Assembly: GCA_018881555.1 (NCBI GenBank)
Contig: JACAXG010000012.1
Location: forward strand, 9,805,480-9,869,479
DNA: 64,000 nt
Reading direction: 5' to 3'
Source: Amblyornis subalaris
Taxonomy: Eukaryota > Chordata > Aves > Passeriformes > Ptilonorhynchidae
Shown here: positions 1-12,641 of the stretch, in pieces
How the letters are laid out: the number at the start of each line of letters is the position of its first letter
How positions within the stretch are numbered: the stretch's first letter is position 1
Translations under genes and position numbers: made by a program
The notes under the pieces: generated by a model
Seen by the model: only the letters and a program-made list of their open reading frames with translations
Told to the model about the DNA's origin: nothing
Database searches by the model: none

Positions 1-3000
1 GTGCTGCTCCAGCCACGTCCACTGTGTTGAAATAGCATTGTTGTCTGATGGCAGTTCGGGATGAAATTACTATTTCTAAATTCCTACTGGGCAGTTATTT
101 TTGGTCTTGCAGAAGCTGAGGGTTTACAAAGCCTCTCTCCTCTCCAGAAGATGCAGGTCAAGGTCAGGTGTGAGGAACTTTGTGCTGTGACCTGAACGCC
201 AAAGCTGTAACTCCTAATGTTGTCATTCAAATGTGTTCCAAGTCTGTACGGCTTTGTCTTCTACAATCTGGGCTGATTCTAGTGGTTTAACACGTACCCA
301 GATCTCATTTGGATAATGTATGTAGATAAGTCTCTGATACAGAGGAAAGCCAAAATTTATCCTTTCAGAGCTCCGTGGCTAAGACACATTTTTCACTTGC
401 TGATCTTGGTGCATTCTTCAAGGTAACATAGTGGACAAAAGCTTAATTACAAAGACTCACCTCCATCTCCCTGGCACGGTTCTCTGGGAGACAGCCTGCA
501 TGTGCCAGCTGTCCTGCCCCTGCCCCAAGCCAGCATGACTGCACAGAACAGCAGTGCCATGTGCCAAGTAGAAGCAGGTTGTGGACACCCACCCTTCAGT
601 ACATTTGGGAACTGTGTGATCCTCCCTCCCTGCAACCTTGGTTTCCCTGACTCTCAGGTTGTGGCAAATGAGGAAGCACAGCCCCATGCAGTATCCTACA
701 GCAGGGGGTCCTCCCTGCCTAGCATGCAGTGGTGGCTCTGATGTGAAAATTCCTGTCTTAGCTTTCCTATACTCTCAGTTCTTCCTTGTTCTTTTGGCTT
801 GTATCTTCATCCCTTCCACTGGAAATGTGATTGCAACCTGAACTGTAAGTCCTGCATTGCCAATGCCTGTTAACAGCATATGATGGAGTAATATTGTTTC
901 AGTACTTTACTCGTCACCCAAGGAATTCTGTTAATTTCTTTCCTTATGTGTTATGTGGTTATGCAAAGTGTATGCTGCAATTTGGTGCTGTAGAGATGTC
1001 ACTGACATACAAGCATATCCCCGTCATGTGAGGGTTTTATCCGTATTTGATAATCTTATTAATATTTGTGCATAATTTGGAACATACAAGGGGCCTGCCT
1101 GGGTTCCTGTGCACCCCTCATTCAAGGCCTGCTTGTTTCCCACCTCCTGGTTCTCCATGCTGTGACTTCTCCCCACAGCAGGGCCTTTGCTGGGGGAGCT
1201 GGCATCACTTTCTGGGTAATATCAAAATGCCAAGGGTCATGCTAATGTTAGCCTGTGGTATTGCATAGTTTTTTGTCACGCTGCTTTGGCCGGTCATTTC
1301 CATCTGGAGCCAAAAAGGCTGTNGAGTTGAAGGGCGGAGATGGCCCCTGCTAGCTAGCAATGACTGAGTGCTGCTGTGCAGAGCAAATGCTTTCCTTTGT
1401 GGTGGTGTTTAATAGACAATCACTGAGAACTTTACAGCATGCTTGACAGACACTGTGAAGTCTCAAAATTGACCACACAGGGAAAGGACCCNGTGCGATT
1501 TCACTGGAGTGGGACACCAGCTCCTTCGGCACATCCGACAAAGCAGAACTGGGACAGGGAGCAAGGGTGCAGCCAGGATGGAGAATTGTCAGANAAGCTT
1601 ATCCTAATGTTGCAAATCAAATTGTGGTCTTCTCCTGATATGTTTCCAAGACTANATTTAAGTAAAAGAAAACGAAAAAGTAAAATATGTGTTCTGGGAG
1701 TACTTAACAACCCCAAGAATTCATGGCCTGTCTGTAAGCCTTTAACGGGATGTTGAGGGAAAAGAGGGGCTCTTTTCCCCTCCTGCAACAAAGGGATCTC
1801 AGCAGCCTGTTGCCTTTCCTCAGCTGCCCTGGCTCTCTGCACAGACACTGACAGATTTGGTGCTCTCCTTCCTCTGCTCCATAGTGTCTGTGCTGGCAGT
1901 GCTTAGGGGTGGGGACTCACCTGAATGGCAGCACAGTCAAGCCCTGATCTTAGTGGGCACCATTTGGCAGAACTACGACACCAACAGGTAACGATACCCG
2001 GAAACGCTCGCTATTATTTGTTTCATGAAGCTACCTTCTGCTCTTCCTTGGAGTGGAAGAAGTCAGACAGCTGAGTACTCTGCTACAGCAGCATATCACA
2101 GCTGGATCAAGAAAACTTGAGCCCTGAAGCCCTTGGCTGTCTCCAGGTGCTGCCACTTGCTGGTGGGTGGAGCGCCCTTCCTCTCTGGAGTGTCGGCTGC
2201 CATGAGAGCAGTCACAGGTTTCAGAGTTTCAGAGCACAGCTGCCGCAGCAAAGGGGGGCAGTCGACACATCACACTCGGAGTAGTTGAGGTGCCATGGTG
2301 TGCCCACGTCCACATCCCGGGAAGTTGGCTGCGGATGAGCTCAGCTCTTGTGCTGGTGGGAGGCTGGGCGCAGGTGAGCTCCCTCTCCCTCCCTCCTTCC
2401 TCCCCTCACCTCTGCAGGCCCCCAAAGCTCGATGTGATCTCTGCCTCCTGCCACAGGAGGAGGGGCAGATCATAGCACCCAACTCTTCCAAAGCCTTGTC
2501 ATTCAGATTTTTAAATAGAGGGAAGTAATTGTCATCTTGGTGACAACTTGCATCTGACCTGCTTTTGGTGGAGATAACCCTTCGTTTTTATCACGTGTTG
2601 TTGTCTAAATTAGGAAACTTTAATAATGTACTGCAATTTGTCATATGCAATGTATGCAATTTGTCATAAGGCTTATGTGATAATGGTGGAAACTGATATA
2701 AAATGAAGAATTTATAATGCTGGATTAGTCTTATGAAACAGTGGTGTACCTTCATAAAGAGTCCAAAGAGCAATTATTATATGTGTTTGACTGGCACTGT
2801 AAAGTCGTTAGTTCAATCATCATTGACCAATTACCGCTTTATTGTATTTTCTTTTTATTTTTATGGTCAGAGAATGGCATTTTTCCCACAATCAGTCCTT
2901 GAGCACAAAGACAATAACAATTAAAAAAAATATTTTAAATCTGGGTTTTATCTGCACACAGGGATCCATCCATCACTATAAAGATCAGTTTTGTGTGCAG

Positions 3001-3380
3001 CTGTACTTCAATCCAATAGCCCCCAAATATTCAGTTTTCCAGAATCAGAAGTTTTAACTTTAAATATTCTTCAAAAAATGAGTCGTTTGTCTTTCACAAA
3101 CTTGCTTAAAATATTAGAATTCCTTATGACCTTACACTTGTTTAAACAACACTGCATGTTTACGGAGAGGTGTGCGTGATAAGGTTGCATATGACACTGA
3201 TTAGAGTCCAGATAAGAACGATTACTGTGGTCATTAGGGACAGACTTGGGCAGTATCCAATATTATCAGCCAAAAGAAATAGAGAAATGTAATACTGTGT
3301 GAAAATGCTTATTTATCCTGACAGAGTACTGACCCGCAAATAGGGGTTTGGTCTGTAATTAAGCCAAAGGTATTACTTAC
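1..3380. other. No gene seen; mixed composition, N cluster
   Basis: The first 2.5 kb is of average GC with overlapping short frames on both strands. From about 2580 to 3330 the sequence turns AT-rich. Single N bases occur at 1323, 1492, 1594 and 1655, the densest group in the window. A CAG|GTGAGC donor-like site lies at 2371-2376, but no convincing partner acceptor or coding frame was found. Confidence 0.6.
2632..2668. repeat. 14-bp direct repeat with 23-bp period
   Basis: TGCAATTTGTCATA occurs at 2632-2645 and again at 2655-2668, separated by TGCAATGTA. The small inverted motif CATAAGGCTTATG overlaps the right edge. The stretch is AT-rich and shows nothing else. Confidence 0.8.
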
Positions 3381-6300
3381 AGTAGCGCAGTAATTGTACC
3401 TGTCCTGAGCTGCGGCTGCCTGATCCAAAACTCAGGAGTGCAGGAGCAGACTGGCCTGTGGTTTGGGGTGAGGTGCCTCAGTGACAGGCTAGGGAATGAC
3501 CTTGACTTCAGCACGGTTGCATCAAGGACATGGTTTTGGATCGCGTTCAGAGCCAGGCACACTGTGTGAAAACCAGCTTTTGACATCTAATGCAGAGTGT
3601 GTCCCCTTAATTGTGCCTGTGTGCTCTCTTGCCACCCGGGCACCCTGGGACGCCTGGCTGAGGCTGCCTGGGTTCAGGGAGCAGCCATGGGGAGCCCCTT
3701 GCCATGGCTTTCCCTTGGGTGGCCAGGTGCCCCAGGAATCTCCAGGGAGAGCCTGGCTTTCTGCAANTGAGTATAAGGTGCTTAGCTCAAGAGACACCCA
3801 GTGCTGCTTGGTGTCCCTAAANGAAAATAAACCCAAGCCCAGCATTTCTCTGCCTGGTCCTCCCCTCCACGGGTCCTAGCACTGCCCAGACGGGCAAATG
3901 CTCCTGCACTATGGTTGTGGTCAGCCCTTCCCTTCTCCCAGGAGAGCTGCTTCCCTGCGGTGCCTGCCTGTCCTTGGGCAGGAGCAGGTTCCCTCGGGCT
4001 TGCTGCTCTCCCTTCACCCTGCAAGGAGGAGCAGCCTGTGGCACCACAGCATCCTCAGGTAAGTACACGTGGCCTCACATACACAGCTCAGTCTTGTGCT
4101 GTCTAATGGGAGCTGTCAGGTGTGTTCTGAGTGGCAACAGGTAAAACGCTAACTTCTTTTCAAAGCCGTTCCTAGTCCAGTGGGGAGTGAAGGCATTAAT
4201 ATATGTGTGGTGGCTGCCTCATGGCTGCTGCAGGTTTCCACAGGATCAGCATTAGCAGAGCTCTGAAACAGCTTCTGGGACTGGATTTGTAAAGAGTGAG
4301 CCCATACCTGTTTGCTGGTGTGGTACAGGCAGTGGTGGCTCTCCTGGGAGAAGTCCTGAGCACCTGTGCCAGTGGTCCTGTGCAGGCTGCAGCTCCCAGA
4401 CAGAGCTGTGGCCAGGCTCAGCATCAATGGGTCACCAGCTGAACAGAGCTGTTCACTCCTGGGGAGACACTAGTAAGCCTGCCTTGTCCACCGTTGTCCT
4501 CCTTTGGAGTATATTTCTATTTTGAGCTTGAGATTAGCTTTTGAATCAGGAGAAGCTTTCAAAAGTATATAAAAAGCCATGGAAGGGGGTGGGGAGAAGC
4601 AGGAAGAGGGAGCAAGTCACAGAAATGGAAAAAGGGCTACTGAAAAATAGTAAGTTGTACAGAGGAAGTTCCTTCTTTTTGCCTGTTTCAGTCTCACTGT
4701 GGAAGTCATTCTTTTTCCTCTGCCTAATATACATCCTAAAATTTAATTTCATTCCCAGTTGGACAAAGTATCTACAAGTCCCTCGTCACTACAGTTAACT
4801 ATAATTAAATGGTGAGAAAATCAGATTAGCTGAAGAGGTCAGCCAGATCTCCAGACAAAATGTTTTTTTCCTCCTGTTTAGAGGTGCCCCAGGCAGGCTT
4901 ACAAACAAATCCACAGGAGATTTACCCTGAGGTCATCGAGCAAGTTCCTCAGTCCTTATAGTCCAGTTTTGAAATAATTTGGTTTACTTAAATGTGGAAG
5001 CAATGAGACAAACCCCCTAGTTTAAAAAGCCTGGAGAAAGCTGGTATTGTGTGTTCCCATCTGATTTCAGATGAATTTCTGTGCATAACCTCTGCACAGT
5101 TGCTGGCTACAGAGCCTGAAGTAATGAGGGCATTGGAGATGAAATGCCTATCATGGCTCATTCAGTGGGAGCCCCTATCACAAGGACTGACAAGGCTTAT
5201 GGTGAGTGAGGAATTTCTCCTTGGCTCCAGTCCTGCTGCATCCAGCCTGGGAAGTTTGACAACCTACACCCATCTCCTTCCCACTCCTGTCCCAGTGATT
5301 TTATCCACGAGGGTAATTTTACTAAGTCAGACCCCTCCTTTCCCTCCCTCTCACTTTATTTTCTTAAGAGACTTAATCAAAGGTAATTTGAGTTCCCATT
5401 GCTCTATCAATGGTTGTATTTAAGAGAGGCTTATCTGATTTCCATCACCAATTATGAGCTCCCATTTCTTGTTTATATCCATCTCAAATCTGACCAGGTC
5501 CCTGTTTGATTTTGATAGAAGTCAGGGCTTCGTACAAAGCTAAGGAGACTCTGAAGCATATTTGTTCGGGTAAAATAATATCTTGAGAATTACTTCACTT
5601 GCACTGAATGAGGAGGGGGTGGAATAGGGTGGTCCCTGCCACTTCTGTTGAAAAATAAATTCTGAAATATCTTGAAGCCAAGATAGTAAATATATCCCTG
5701 AGCCAACACGGTGGGAGGGAATCACAGTGCCCAGGAATATTGCTATTAAGGAGACTTGAGGTCAGAGGTTAATGTAACAGGAGTTGGTCTAGCCAGAAAG
5801 GTCAGGAAAGGTTGGCCTTGTGAGTACAGAGCTGTTTGATGACTTAACTATTTTGGGCAAGAAAAACATCTCTGCCCATGTTGTTGGGAGATAGCTGGCA
5901 AAATCTGAGGTCCATTAGGGAAGTGGCTGCTAAAAATTGATAGGGCAAATACATGCACAAAATGAGGTGTCCCTGGACTATTAATGCTTTTTCAGCTTTG
6001 ACACAGCAGCTTTTAACCTGCTTCAGTGTTTTGCTGTGCTTGGTTTTAAAAACTCCTTTATTTGAGGCATATGAATCCCTAGGATGCCGCTGTAGCTCAC
6101 ACAGAGTTTTGGTAGTACATATCAAAGTACGTGGTGCCGTTTCCCAAACCAATTCATCAAGCACACTCCTGGAAGAGACTGAGATCTTGGAGCCATTCCC
6201 AGCAGCGGCAGAGGGTTAACAGAGCAGAGGATCACACATCCAGGAGACTGTTGCCACTACGCGGAGACCTTTGTCTTTGCTGTTTTGACAAGCAGGATAT

Positions 6301-6420
6301 TTTTATTTAATTGGAGGGGGATGTGTATTTTTTTGAGTTTTTTGGGGGTTCTGTTGTTGTGCTTTTTTTTTATTTTGCATAGCATGAGGTCTGTAAAATC
6401 CCGAAAGTAGTCAGGCTCTT
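3381..6420. other. No confirmed gene; GC-richer start, then AT-rich
   Basis: The GC-richer part 3381-4110 has open frames on both strands and contains a splice-site pair bounding 3942-4058 (see findings). Ns lie at 3767 and 3822. From 4500 onward the sequence is AT-richer, with pyrimidine runs near 5330 and a T/G-rich stretch at 6300-6375 (T8-9 and GGGGG runs). No repeat family was recognised. Confidence 0.6.
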
Positions 6421-9400
6421 CTAATATTTACCACAGGGTAGCTTGGTGAGCCTCCTTCCCCCTTGGGTAACCTCCCCAGGCCATGATGTCAGCCGAGGTG
6501 TTGAAGTGGACAGCTTTGCATCCCGTCCCTGCTCGCCAGGAGCTGGGGAACCCCCTGGGCCATGCTGCCTGTCCCACAGCTGGACACACACTGGGCCTGA
6601 ACTCGGTAGTGACCACACCAGCACAGCTTCTGGATGGGTTGGAGCAAGGAAACGGCAAGCTTATGTCTGCAACAAAAGTCAGGAATTCTGCAGGATAAAA
6701 TGCATCTTTTCCTGGGAGACAATGGATATCAGGGTCTTTATTCCTCTTTCCAAAGCTATGGATATTCCTCAAGTACACAAGAAGCCCCACTCTGTGGCGG
6801 AGCGGGAGACAGGGCACCTGAAAGCTCAGAACCCTGTGCAGCAGCCAGTCAGAAAAGCCACCTACTGTGCTGCCCTGCTATCTGCCAAAGGCAGGGTCCC
6901 CCTGGGATAACACGTGCAGGGGCAGCACATGAGCTGAGGGAAGGTTGGATGCCCTATAGACTCAGGGAGTTAAATTAGTACTCATTAAGTCTTTTTGCTG
7001 GGCCTTCTGTCCCTGAAGGGAGTGATGGAGTAAAGCATAATGTGCCTTGGGAAAGATGCATATTTGCTTTGTTATTAGGAGCTCGGTTGCCTGCAGGAGG
7101 AGTCAGGAGCATGTGGAACCAGGAATTCTTCATGAAACTTGCAGAAGCCTCCCAGTGGTGTACTCCAGCCGCACGCATTTGTGTCTATGCAGAGCATCAG
7201 TGCGAGAGACCCTGCATTGGGATTAACTGGTGATAAGTGCAATTATGAGGCATTTTGAAATGTCATTCGCATGGAACCACCACACACAAAGTATTCTTGA
7301 TCTGTCAGGCTGTATCTTTGCTGTCTCTTTGGGCTGGTTGAGTATTCCTTGCTCAAAGAAAAAAAAAATTGGTCTGTTTTCTGACTGCAGTGATTTATTT
7401 TCTTGTGCAGAGAACCCTGAATTGAGCAAAAGCTAGTGAAAAAGGAAGTTCATCCCAGCCAACTATGCAAGCTTGGGCTGGTGTAAACACTGAAATATTG
7501 CAGAGGCAAGTTCCTCTGAAAATGGATGATATGCGTGTTTTGACACTCCTGTTATTTCTCTTTTGGGGGTAATGTCATGCCTTTTTCTCAGAGGACATCA
7601 GCTTAGAGGTATGTCTAATTGTTTTGACTGGTATAAAATGTGGAAGAGCTGCCCTGGAAAGCCAGTCTGCCCATGCCTTGATGTGCAAGCTTGTAGAACT
7701 CACAAAAGTTTAATATTAATCGCAATAACTGATTGCAGACTTCTAATTCCTGTTGGCACCTGTCTCTCATTATGAAAGGAGAAGCCCCTTCGCTGGAGTT
7801 TTCAATCCTCTGGTATTGCTGATTGCCTCTCCACAGTGCTACACCCTTTCCCGAAGCAGTGGCCACATCACATGATGCCAGGGTAGCGTTGTTCCGCATT
7901 TCCCTCTCTCTTCCTACGAGCTGCATGTTGGCCTCATTCCATTCTCCCTACTACCGAAAATCTCAGCATATTTGATTTACTTTGTGCACTGCTCATGCTG
8001 GTTGTGCCTTTCCCTTCCTGCAGCAGCATGTGTGCTTCAGCTTTGCAATAAAGGCTCTGTGCAACACACAGCAGGATCATTGGACAGATATTGGCAGGGC
8101 AGCGCATCAGTGCCAAGCCAATTAGATCATTAAACCTGATACAGTAAGCCTGATTGCAACTGGCTGTCTGAGGTCCTCACCAAACACGCTCCTGAGAAGG
8201 GGGATATGAACAGAATGTGCAGAAGGGGGCCCTGCAGGAGGAGCTGGGAAGCTTTGACATCCATGCGTTTGAGTAATTACATCGGTTTGGACCGTAATGC
8301 AGAAAAGATTTTTTTTTAGTGCGCGCATTAAGAAACAACTCAAATTNTTTATGATGCGAGATTAAATTATTTCATCCCAGATAAAACTTAAGACCAGCAA
8401 AAATCCTAATGCTTGATTGCTCTTGAGGTAATATTTCAAGACTTGAATCATTCTGTTTTAAAATACCTCAAGTTTACAATGATAAATCTACGAAGCACTA
8501 AAAATCCTACTCAATCAACTCTGGTTCTTGAAATGGCATCTGCCTTTGAGCTATAAAAATAACAGATGATTTTTTGATAGCTTATCAGTTAACAGACTGC
8601 TTAGTTAGGATAGCACATTTTTATGCTAATCTTAGGGCTGTGATGAGGGAGAGAAAGAAAGAAAATCTATAGTATTATTTTGTATCTACTTTAAGTTCAG
8701 CCTAGCTTTTGGAAAAGATCTGTCCTCTTCTAGGAATTGCCAGCCACATGGGGGTTTCAACATTTAACTGAATGGAGGTGGAATTGATTCGAACATGTTA
8801 AAATGGTAGTATATGTGGCTGTTTAATGGTGTCTCTTGTGCACCACAGAGCAGACATGGGAGGCAAGGAGAACAGGCACTGAGTGCTTCCCGGCATGGCA
8901 GCAGAACCGTCTCCATCAGCTCAGAGCAGGCAGCATCGCTGTCTCACTGAGGTTACAGGTGCCTTCGTCTCTGAGACCTGGTGAGGCAGAGGGTAGAAGC
9001 AGAGATTTTCCAAGCCCATCGTCCTGCTCCCTGCCTTTGGCCCTGCTCCTCTGTGTATCCTCTGAGCGAGGTGGGAGGAGACACACAGTCTGTGCTGGTG
9101 GGGTGCTTTTGGAAGGCAGCAAAGTGGAATGGGGAAGTGCCTGGGGTTTTCTACCTGAGTATCAGATGTGCATGCTGTGGTCTTGTTGGAGGGTTGCAAT
9201 GGAGAAATGGTTCCTTTCATTTATCTAATTTCTTGATTCCCTAAGACTGTGATTAGTTTGGCAAAAAAATATATTGCTATGAATTTGAGGCTGATTTGGC
9301 ATTTTGCTGGCATGAGTTAGAAATGATGGTGTCTCAGTGGCCAGGCAGTGATAAAAATTGAATCCTCATTTTGTTCACTCTGAAGAATTATCATATTCTT

Positions 9401-10136
9401 TAAACAGAAATGGTACTAACTTGGTGTGGTATCCACTACCAGTTCCTCTGGAAGTGACAACCTAGATGGATCTTGATTTGACCTACAGTGTCACTTTTGC
9501 ATTCTTGTGTCTTTGATCTCTCATTTTGAACGTATTCTTTTTCTAATTTCTGTGATATGAAAAGCTCAGAGTGTATTTTTTTAAAAGAAGATATTGAATC
9601 TACATTCAGACCTGATTTTCCTTGAATTTAAGGTGGGCAGGGATAAGGTAGTAGTGATTTGAATCTGATGCTCCTTGTTGAGACTGTTTCCTACGCAATT
9701 CTATTCGTTTGGAATGGAGAAGACTATTTTAACTGAAAATTAGCATGGTTCATACAGTCAGCTTTCCTTATGTCTGTTCTCTGCTATGCTGACCATGACT
9801 ACTTCTTTTGTCTCATGAAGAATTATCTCATGTATGTATAAAAGTGTCTCATGAAGCATGAGAGCTGCCCATGGAGGTAAAGCTTATTCCTTTCTTCTGA
9901 TAAACATGCCAACAGCAGTCAGTCTCCTTGATCTCTCTGACAGGGACAAGTAACAAACTAAGACTAAACGAAGAGGCATGTGAAATCTTTGTCTGCATTT
10001 ATTGCAGCTGGGGATTTGTACTTTAGAGCTGGGGTAAATCAAAGTGGCACTCGGATCTCCACTGGCCAGTAGCAACAGTGTGTTCTCAGTCAAGTTGTCC
10101 TGATAGATCCAGAGAGGAATTTCGTCATCCACTTAC
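6421..10136. other. No gene seen; GC-richer block then AT-rich block
   Basis: 6430-6960 is GC-richer, with several overlapping frames up to about 155 codons, none with a known motif. 8340-8700 is AT-rich with several TAAT/ATTA cores and ends in a GAGAAAGAAAGAAAA purine run, a composition often seen in conserved enhancers. That reading is inference only. One N lies at 8347. Confidence 0.6.
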
Positions 10137-10192
10137 CAGAACTGGGTCTTCTTGCTCTAGATTTGATTCAAAGTCAAAACTGTAAAGGATAC
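10137..10192 (-). other. Candidate 56-bp exon on the minus strand, unidentified
   Basis: Read on the minus strand, a pyrimidine-rich tract ending CTTTTATCTCCAG precedes 56 bases that end CTG|GTAAGTGG. After two leading bases the sequence is open for 18 codons, ILYSFDFESNLEQEDPVL, and an in-frame TGA follows shortly after the donor. The acidic, polar peptide looks plausible for a protein but matches no protein I can name. At this length an open frame is weak evidence, so the splice-site quality carries most of the case. Confidence 0.15.
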
Positions 10193-10706
10193 CTGGAGAT
10201 AAAAGCTGAAATGTGAAGATATGAAAGGTTATTAATTAATACATGTAGATGATAAAATTAGGGATTTTTTCCCCTTTTGGGTCAAGGCCAAAGAAACATA
10301 CTTGATTAGTCTTTGATTAGGCTGACAGGGATGAAAGTCCTTNGAGAAACTGAACTAAGATTAAATGGAAAGCAGCAGTACCTGCTAGAGACAGCTGACT
10401 CATGGTGACTTTTTAACACGTAGCTTGTTGATTAATTGAGCTAGGTAAGAAAAACACATGCTAGTTTAAGTTGCCCTCACAAGGTTTCCAGGCATGCTTA
10501 CACCTAAACGTTTTATTATTGTTGTATGTCATTCTGGTTTATAATTTCCTTCTTTCTAAAGTCTCTTCCTCTTATTTTCCCCCTCTGGACTGTGCAATAC
10601 TGTGCAAAAGAGGCTGTGTGGGTTTGGGTTTTGTGCATGTGTGAGTGAGAGGGAAGAGAGAAGTGCAACAGTGACTGATTTGGGCCCTACTTGTGCCACA
10701 CACTAA

Positions 10707-10750
10707 GCTCCGATGCTGCTCCGATGCTGCTCCAATGCCGCTCCGATGCT
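10707..10750. repeat. 11-bp tandem repeat, 4 copies
   Basis: Four consecutive 11-base units read GCTCCGATGCT, GCTCCGATGCT, GCTCCAATGCC and GCTCCGATGCT. The third unit carries two changes and the others are identical. This is a small minisatellite. The 11-base period would shift any reading frame if the copy number changed. Confidence 0.9.
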
Positions 10751-12600
10751 TACTCGCGGTCCTGCTTCAGAAAACGTGGGCTGAGGCACCCCCTGGGGTT
10801 GTGATCTCCACAGAACTCAGGTTTTCTCAGGTCCTGTAATTGGGTGCAAATTCTCTGTGTAGGTGAGAGTGGTGTGGGAATTAGATCAGTTTAAAGGAGG
10901 CTATAGATCAGCACAGACAAGGAGAAGGAAATTCTTCATTCTGTACTATGTATGTAAGAAACATCTAGGGAAATGAGAGCAGTCCAACCCCTGTCACCTG
11001 TTCTGGGATTTTCCAAGCTCCCTCAGCCAAACTGTTTTGGTGATGTTCACAAGATTGTACAGGAAATCCAGTTTGGATGCCTAACTCCCTTGCCTGCTCC
11101 TTGTTTAGGGGACAACCCCTGGGGAGAGGCAACATCCCCATTTATGCAAAGAAAATGTGGATATTTGGGACACTGCCCAAAGATGGGCGTTCATTTTGTC
11201 ATGAATGGATTTTAGTTTTTTTCCTATTAAAACCCTTGCATTTTCTGTGGCTTAAATCTTAATTATGTCAGATTAATGTTAAATGTGCAAGACTTAAATT
11301 ATTGGAGCAGCATCCTCAGCCTTGCTTCCCTGGGAAGTGTTCTATGTTCAGTGGTATGGGACACAGAATGGATGTTTCTGTGTTTCCCATGCTGAAAGTA
11401 TTCTTTTGATATATAATATTTACTTTGATCTCAAATACCTACCCGGGATAATAGCAAAGTTATTACTGGGTGGTCAGTCATTCTCCTCTCTTGTTCTAAT
11501 GAATATTGAAGCATTTTATAGAAAGCAGAAAAAGTCCAAAAGAATTGAGCACCAGCATTTTGTCTGGAATACCTGTATTTTCTTAGTTAAGAGACATTCC
11601 CTTGGATGTTTCTTCACCGTGGCATAGGAAGATGGCCTTCCCTTGGACATAGCTCACCCTCACAGAAATCCATGAATCAGTACCTTAGGAAAAATAAAAA
11701 TGAAATGTTTTGGTTTTTTTCTTTCAGCACAGTAAATGAAGCTTAAGAAAAGTACTTCCACACCAATGTGAATCTTTTTTGCTGTTTTTTTCCGATGTTG
11801 TAAGTCAAGCCACAGAGCTGATAAATGTGCTATTTATGTGGTGCTATTCAAAGCCTTGTGATTTGGGGCCAGGCCGTGGCCATGGTATTTAGCCTGGATG
11901 TCAAGGTGTGGATCACACCGAGGTGATTGCCAAATGCTTTGCACTGAGACATTTTGAGAGCAACGGCATTTTGCTCTGCAGAAAGGCAAGAAAACAAGCC
12001 ATTCCCCTCTTCCCCTGCTGCAACGGTTTTTATTTTACAGCACCAAGAGATGACATAAAATTTGATGAATTTCATCCCCCCCTTTTTTTTATACCCGCTT
12101 GAACTACTATATAAATATTAATAGCTAAACACATTGCAAACAGGTGGGACCCGTTCTGCCTCTGGAGAGCTGCCACCACTAAGTGATATCTCAGATGGGG
12201 TGACAGAACTTTCCCATGTGGGCGCTGTCTCTCCCTGCCAGCCCCTCGGACACGCCTGGAGCTGAGAGCTCTTTGGTTTTTTTGGGCTTTCTTCTTTTTA
12301 TGGTATCGCTATAACAGTTTTCTTGGTCTTTTAACAGCTCATTCAGAAGGAGAAGGACAGAGAATTAAAAGGCATTTTTTTTCATTATCTGTTCTAGTTA
12401 GCGGGGTGTTTCAAAGGGGGTTTGTTCCCGATGACAACAGACCCCCTGTTGTGTGTTTGTGTCTGAGGGCAGCGTCTCTAAAACAGTAATAAAGAATTGT
12501 TTATTTGCAAAATGTACGGTAAATTTGGCTTTCTACCACCTTGCCTGTTCCTCTAATCTGCTTTGCAGGTACTGTACAGGAGTACATTCACAGGGAGTGG

Positions 12601-12641
12601 CTGTGACAATCTACCTGTGACAATCTACCAGTGACAATTGT
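12601..12641. repeat. 14-bp tandem repeat, about 2.8 copies
   Basis: CTGTGACAATCTAC occurs twice in tandem (12601-12614 and 12615-12628), followed by a degenerate third copy CAGTGACAATTGT. It is a short local tandem duplication. Confidence 0.85.

Noticed and set aside
1348..1359. TGCTAGCTAGCA palindrome
   Set aside because: Twelve-base palindromes are expected many times by chance in 64 kb.
1921..2046. Minus-strand segment with perfect donor CAG|GTGAGT at its 3' end
   Set aside because: All three frames contain stops.
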